A model generated the notes under the pieces. That model saw nothing but the letters and a program-made list of their open reading frames with translations, was not told the DNA's origin and did no database searches. Position numbers and translations under genes: made by a program. 37,001 nt of DNA from Burkholderiales bacterium (GTDB lineage Bacteria; Pseudomonadota; Gammaproteobacteria; Burkholderiales; SG8-39): NCBI GenBank assembly GCA_022844545.1, contig JALHLN010000004.1:1-37001 (forward strand). The letters run 5' to 3'. Each line of letters starts with the position of its first letter. Positions within the stretch are counted from its first letter, which is position 1. Of this stretch, positions 33,852-37,001 are shown one piece after another.

Positions 33852-34055
33852 CTACTTCCTGGACTCGCCCGCGCCCTTGCCCTCTTCGGACGCCTTGGGA
33901 TAGGGCACCGGCTTGTAGGCCGCAGGCCTCTCCGGCTTCAGTCCGGGCGGGGGGCTTTCGCGCAGGTACAGGTCGCCGCGCTGCCCGCAGCCGGCGAGCA
34001 GCGCAAGCAGCAGGACGGCTGAGGCGAAACGCGAGGGACGCAGGCGGCGGATCAC
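33852..34055 (-). CDS. lptM: small lipoprotein LptM (YifL), LPS translocon maturation factor
   Basis: 67 residues. A lipoprotein signal peptide ends in LAGC (C23), immediately followed by GQRGDLYL, the short conserved motif of LptM/YifL. The rest is a proline-rich, charged tail (PPPGLKPERPAAYKPVPYPK) and is variable in the family. In E. coli LptM helps oxidative maturation of the LptD-LptE outer-membrane translocon. The GTG at 34055 is the start that gives the basic n-region MIRRLRPSRF. It heads the lptM-lysA-RND run and is divergent from cyaY, a classic arrangement. Confidence 0.9.
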   Translation of the reverse strand: MIRRLRPSRFASAVLLLALLAGCGQRGDLYLRESPPPGLKPERPAAYKPVPYPKASEEGKGAGESRK

Positions 34056-34125
34056 GGGGCGTTCAACGGGTGGTTACCGGGCGACGGCTAGAATGGCCAT
34101 GTTATCAGCCTATCCCCGGGCGCAA

Positions 34126-34449
34126 GTGACCGACAGCGAATTCGAAACCCTGGCCGACGCCGCGCTGCATGCGCTGGAGCGGGCCTTCGAGGCCAGCCTT
34201 CCCGACGCCGACCTGCAGGCGAAGGGCCCCGGCCTGCTCGAGATCGAGTTCGACAATGGCACAAAGATGGTGATCAACCGGCATGGCCCGGCGCGGGAAA
34301 TCTGGGTTGCTGCCCGCTCGGGCGGATTCCACTTCCGCCACGATGGCCAGCATTGGCGCGACACCCGGGACGGCGGCGAACTGTTCTCCGTGGTATCGCG
34401 ACTGGCCTCCGCGCAGGGCGGCGAAGCGGTGGTGCTGGCGCCGCGCTAG
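34126..34449 (+). CDS. cyaY: iron donor protein CyaY (frataxin homologue)
   Basis: 107 residues from the GTG at 34126. The start reads MTDSEFETLADAALHALERAF, which I would split as MTDSEF then the acidic helix typical of CyaY, followed by the beta sheet LLEIEFDNGTKMVINRHG, EIWVAARSGGFHF and GELFSVVSRLASAQGGEAV. CyaY binds iron and modulates IscS-driven Fe-S assembly. An ATG at 34093 would add 11 residues. The GTG is preferred because it gives the family's usual length and N-terminus, and because a TAGAAT -10-like box (34089-34094) overlaps that ATG. Its stop shares CTAG (34446-34449) with the mrcA stop. Confidence 0.92.
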   Translation: MTDSEFETLADAALHALERAFEASLPDADLQAKGPGLLEIEFDNGTKMVINRHGPAREIWVAARSGGFHFRHDGQHWRDTRDGGELFSVVSRLASAQGGEAVVLAPR

Positions 34450-36821
34450 CTGGTTGGCGCGGGCACCGGCGGCGGTTCCCCGAACATCGGCGAATCGAAC
34501 GGAGCGACGGGCTCCTTGGGCAGGAATTCGCGGTAGAAGTACTCCTGCGCGCCGGATCTCGCGCCGGGTGGCGCGGTCGAATCATGGGTGATGGGGGCGC
34601 TGACGACGCCTTCGGGGGCCGCGCGCGGCGCCTCTGCGACGCCCTTGAGCGACTTGCCCATGTAGTCGATCCAGATCGGCAGCGAGATGCGCCCCCCGGT
34701 CTGGTTCTTCCCGAGCGTCCGGGGCTGGTCGTAGCCGACCCAGGAGACCCCGACCAGGCCCGGCTGGTAGCCGCAGAACCACGCGTCGACGAAGTCGTTG
34801 GTGGTACCGGTCTTGCCGGCAAGGTCGCGGCGCCCGAGCTTGGCGGCGCTCGCTGCGGTGCCGTAGCGCATCACGTCCTGCAGCATCGAATCCATGATGA
34901 AGGCGTTGCGCGAGTCGATCACGCGCAGCGCCTCCTCGCCGGCGCGCGCCGGCTGCGCCGCGCCCAGAGGGTTGCCGCGGTCGTCCACGATCTTCTGGAT
35001 GAAGTAGGGCTGCACCAGGTAGCCGCCGTTGGCGAACACGGCGTAGGCGCGCGCCATCTGCAGCGGCGTCACCGCGCCCGCGCCCAGCGCCAGGGTCAGG
35101 TAGGGCGGGTGCTTGTCGGCGTCGAAGCCGAACCGCTGCACGTAGTCCTGCGCGTACTTGGGCGAGATGTCCTGCAGGATCCGGATCGATACCATGTTCT
35201 TCGATTTCGCCAGCGCGGCGCGCAGGCGCATCGGGCCCTCGAACTTGCCGTCGTAGTTCTTCGGCTCCCAGCGCTGGCTGCCGGTCTCCTCGGCCTCGAC
35301 CACCACCGGCTCGTCGGGGATGATGGTGGCGGGGGTATAGCCCTTCTCGAGCGACGCGGAGTAGATGAACGGCTTGAACGACGAGCCCGGCTGGCGCCAG
35401 GCCTGGGTGACGTGGTTGAACTTGTTGCGGTGGAAGTCGAATCCCCCGACCAGCGCGCGGATCGCGCCGTCCGACGGATCGAGCGACACGAACGCGGCCT
35501 CGGCCTCGGGCAGTTGCGCCACCTGCCAGTTCGCCTTCTCGTCGCGCTGCAGCCGGATGACGGCGCCGCGCCGGATGCGCTTGTGCGGCGGCGCCTTCTC
35601 GTCCAGCGCGCGGGCGGCGAAGCGCAGCCCTTCGCCGGCTACCGCGACCGTTTCGCCGCTGCGCAGGACCGCGCGCACCTCCTTCGCGTTCGCCGACAGG
35701 ACCAGCGCGACGCGCAGGTCGTCGACATCACCGTGCTCGAGCAGAGCTTCCTCGTAGTCGTCTTCGCCGGCGCCGTCCTTCAGCGTCGCGAAGGCCTCCG
35801 GGCCGCGGTAGCCCTGGCGGCGGTCATAGTCGAGCAGGCCGCGGCGCAGCGCTTGGTACGCCGCCTCCTGATCCGCTTTCCGGATCGTGGTGTAGACGCG
35901 GAAACCCCTGGTGTAGGCCTCGTTCGGGTACTGCTCGAAGACCGCCTGGCGCACCATCTCGGCCAGGAACTCGGCATGCAAGCCGCTGAAGTCGTCCACC
36001 GCCCGCCGGACGAGGAGCGGTGCCTTGAGGGCCTCGGCATACTGGTCGTCGCCGATGTGACCCAGTTCCTTCATGCGGCGCAGCACGTACTGCTGCCTTT
36101 GCCTGGACCGTTGCGGATTCGCAACAGGGTTATAAGCGGAAGGGGCTTTCGGCAACCCGGCCAGCACCGCCGCCTCCGCAAGGGTGACCCGGTCGAGGGA
36201 CTTGCCGAAGTAGATCTGGGAAGCGGCGGCGAAGCCGTAGGCGCGCTGCCCCAGGTAGATCTGGTTGACGTAGAGCTCGAGGATCTGGTCCTTGCCGAGG
36301 CTGTTCTCGATCTTGAAGGCGAGCAGCGCCTCATAGAGCTTGCGCGTGAGCGTCTTCTCCGAAGACAGGAAGAAATTCCGCGCCACCTGCATGGTGATGG
36401 TGCTCGCCCCCTGCCGGCGGCCGCCCTGCGTGAGGTTGGCGTAGGCCGCGCGCGCCACGCCCAGATAGTCGATTCCCGTGTGCTGGTAGAAGCGCTCGTC
36501 TTCCGCGGCGAGGATCGCCTTCTTCACCTGCTCTGGTACGTCGCGGATCGAAACCAGCGAGCGGCGTTCCTCGCCGAACTCGCCGATCAGGGCGCCGTCA
36601 GCCGTATAGACCCGCAGCGGAATCTTGGGTTGATAATCGGTCAGAACCTCGAGCGAAGGCAGCTGCGGCCAGGCCAAAACCACCACCAGCCCGGCCATGA
36701 ACGCGCCCAAGACCGCCAGGCCCCCCGCCAGGGCCAGTGGAAACACCAGAAAACGCAGCCATTTCAAGGGAGTTAGGACAACACTGGGGGGTGGTTGCAA
36801 CGGGGCGGGAACACGGCGCAT
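34446..36821 (-). CDS. mrcA: penicillin-binding protein 1A, bifunctional transglycosylase/transpeptidase
   Basis: 791 residues. One membrane helix (about 22-50), then a GT51 glycosyltransferase domain with catalytic E107 in AAEDERFYQHTGID and QGASTITMQVARNFFL, an OB-like insert, and a class A transpeptidase with active S480 in GSSFKPF, SKN in AKSKNMVS and KTGTT. It builds and cross-links peptidoglycan at the inner membrane. The start is not settled: the ATG at 36821 gives an unusual proline-rich lead (PAPLQPPPS), overlaps a TATAAT, and has a GGA 9 nt upstream. In-frame TTG codons at 36800 or 36767 would give a more typical MKWLRF-like start. It is divergent from pilM, as in Neisseria and many betaproteobacteria. 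Confidence 0.95.
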   Translation of the reverse strand: MRRVPAPLQPPPSVVLTPLKWLRFLVFPLALAGGLAVLGAFMAGLVVVLAWPQLPSLEVLTDYQPKIPLRVYTADGALIGEFGEERRSLVSIRDVPEQVKKAILAAEDERFYQHTGIDYLGVARAAYANLTQGGRRQGASTITMQVARNFFLSSEKTLTRKLYEALLAFKIENSLGKDQILELYVNQIYLGQRAYGFAAASQIYFGKSLDRVTLAEAAVLAGLPKAPSAYNPVANPQRSRQRQQYVLRRMKELGHIGDDQYAEALKAPLLVRRAVDDFSGLHAEFLAEMVRQAVFEQYPNEAYTRGFRVYTTIRKADQEAAYQALRRGLLDYDRRQGYRGPEAFATLKDGAGEDDYEEALLEHGDVDDLRVALVLSANAKEVRAVLRSGETVAVAGEGLRFAARALDEKAPPHKRIRRGAVIRLQRDEKANWQVAQLPEAEAAFVSLDPSDGAIRALVGGFDFHRNKFNHVTQAWRQPGSSFKPFIYSASLEKGYTPATIIPDEPVVVEAEETGSQRWEPKNYDGKFEGPMRLRAALAKSKNMVSIRILQDISPKYAQDYVQRFGFDADKHPPYLTLALGAGAVTPLQMARAYAVFANGGYLVQPYFIQKIVDDRGNPLGAAQPARAGEEALRVIDSRNAFIMDSMLQDVMRYGTAASAAKLGRRDLAGKTGTTNDFVDAWFCGYQPGLVGVSWVGYDQPRTLGKNQTGGRISLPIWIDYMGKSLKGVAEAPRAAPEGVVSAPITHDSTAPPGARSGAQEYFYREFLPKEPVAPFDSPMFGEPPPVPAPTS

Positions 36822-36896
36822 TATAGGACTTCCAAGCCGGGGGAAGATTCACTAGACACCCGCAGGAGTTGTTGTTAGCATTTCACGCAAATTCTA

Positions 36897-36922
36897 CGTA
36901 TCTGACCTAAGCGGCAGATACG
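36897..36922. promoter_or_regulatory. inverted repeat in the pilM leader
   Basis: CGTATCTG (36897-36904) and CAGATACG (36915-36922) are perfect 8-bp complements separated by 10 nt, ending 14 nt before the pilM ATG and just before its ribosome binding site. They could form an operator or a hairpin that controls translation. The rest of the 115-bp mrcA/pilM gap is relatively AT-rich and probably holds both promoters, but no clear -35/-10 pair is visible for pilM. Confidence 0.5.
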
Positions 36923-36936
36923 AAAAGGAAAAACCG

Positions 36937-37001
36937 ATGAATCTCGACATCTTCAAGGCGAAGGCGCCGCCCTTGTTCGGGCTGGACATCAGTTCGTCCT
37001 C
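36937..37001 (+). CDS. pilM: type IV pilus assembly protein PilM, 5' end only
   Basis: Only 21 codons are in the window. The peptide begins MNLDIFKAKAPPLFGLDISS; the PLFGLDISSS stretch is the conserved first strand and phosphate loop of PilM, an actin-like ATP-binding protein that forms the cytoplasmic ring of the type IV pilus machine with PilN. AAAAGGAA (36923-36930) is a good ribosome binding site. Divergence from mrcA is the normal location of the pilMNOPQ operon in betaproteobacteria. The call depends on the short motif and context, and the gene continues past the edge. Confidence 0.85.
   Translation, partial: MNLDIFKAKAPPLFGLDISSS

Overview
This is a dense, GC-rich stretch of bacterial chromosome with almost no non-coding space: the largest gap between genes is about 140 bases. 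Codon choice looks uniform. Gene content and order point to a betaproteobacterium. lgt and ilvD stand back to back. cutA-dsbD-hemB-engB-cytochrome c4 form a chain, and lptM-lysA, cyaY, mrcA (PBP1A) and the start of pilM close the right end. These linkages are familiar in Burkholderiales, Rhodocyclales and relatives. I cannot name a genus. No tRNA, rRNA, CRISPR array, integrase or transposase is visible.

Layout. 1-2072 is the 3' part of a fused FAD/Fe-S 2-hydroxyacid dehydrogenase. 2109-4826 is a five-domain c-di-GMP phosphodiesterase with a degenerate GGDEF motif. 4846-7099 (minus) is lgt, a periplasmic histidine phosphatase and an AEC permease, tightly packed. 7155-8867 is ilvD. 8856-10460 holds a DUF924 gene and an FkbM-type methyltransferase. 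10586-10897 is a small monohaem cytochrome c. 11041-15921 is a complete branched-chain amino acid type ABC importer: lipoprotein binding protein, then LivH, LivM, LivG and LivF with ATGA overlaps. 15998-17822 (minus) is a glutathione S-transferase and a ferredoxin-type flavin reductase; a 70-bp repeat with a 24-28 bp perfect palindrome follows each of them. 17826-20558 is an epimerase-like gene, cutA and dsbD, overlapping each other. 20566-22348 (minus) is hemB and engB.

22426-26702 is a redox and stress block: cytochrome c4, cytochrome c', a proline-linker dihaem cytochrome c, an ECF sigma factor with its membrane anti-sigma factor, and on the other strand a NYN nuclease with a LOTUS-like C-terminus. 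26754-28295 is a ThDP-dependent enzyme. 28292-34055 (minus) is one operon reading lptM, lysA, RND adaptor lipoprotein, RND pump. 34126-34449 is cyaY, 34446-36821 (minus) is mrcA, and pilM starts at 36937 and runs off the right edge.

How it fits together. The shared themes are respiration and thiol/haem chemistry (four c-type cytochromes, DsbD, HemB, CyaY, CutA), amino acid supply (Liv importer, IlvD, LysA) and the cell envelope (Lgt, LptM, PBP1A, RND pump, PilM). The less ordinary content lies between genes. There is a duplicated palindromic repeat around the GST gene, several genes whose -10-like box sits 7 nt before the start codon with no Shine-Dalgarno sequence, a perfect intrinsic terminator translated as the signal peptide of the next cytochrome, and convergent genes that share palindromic stop codons. 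I do not see a clear unknown multi-gene defence or mobile system.
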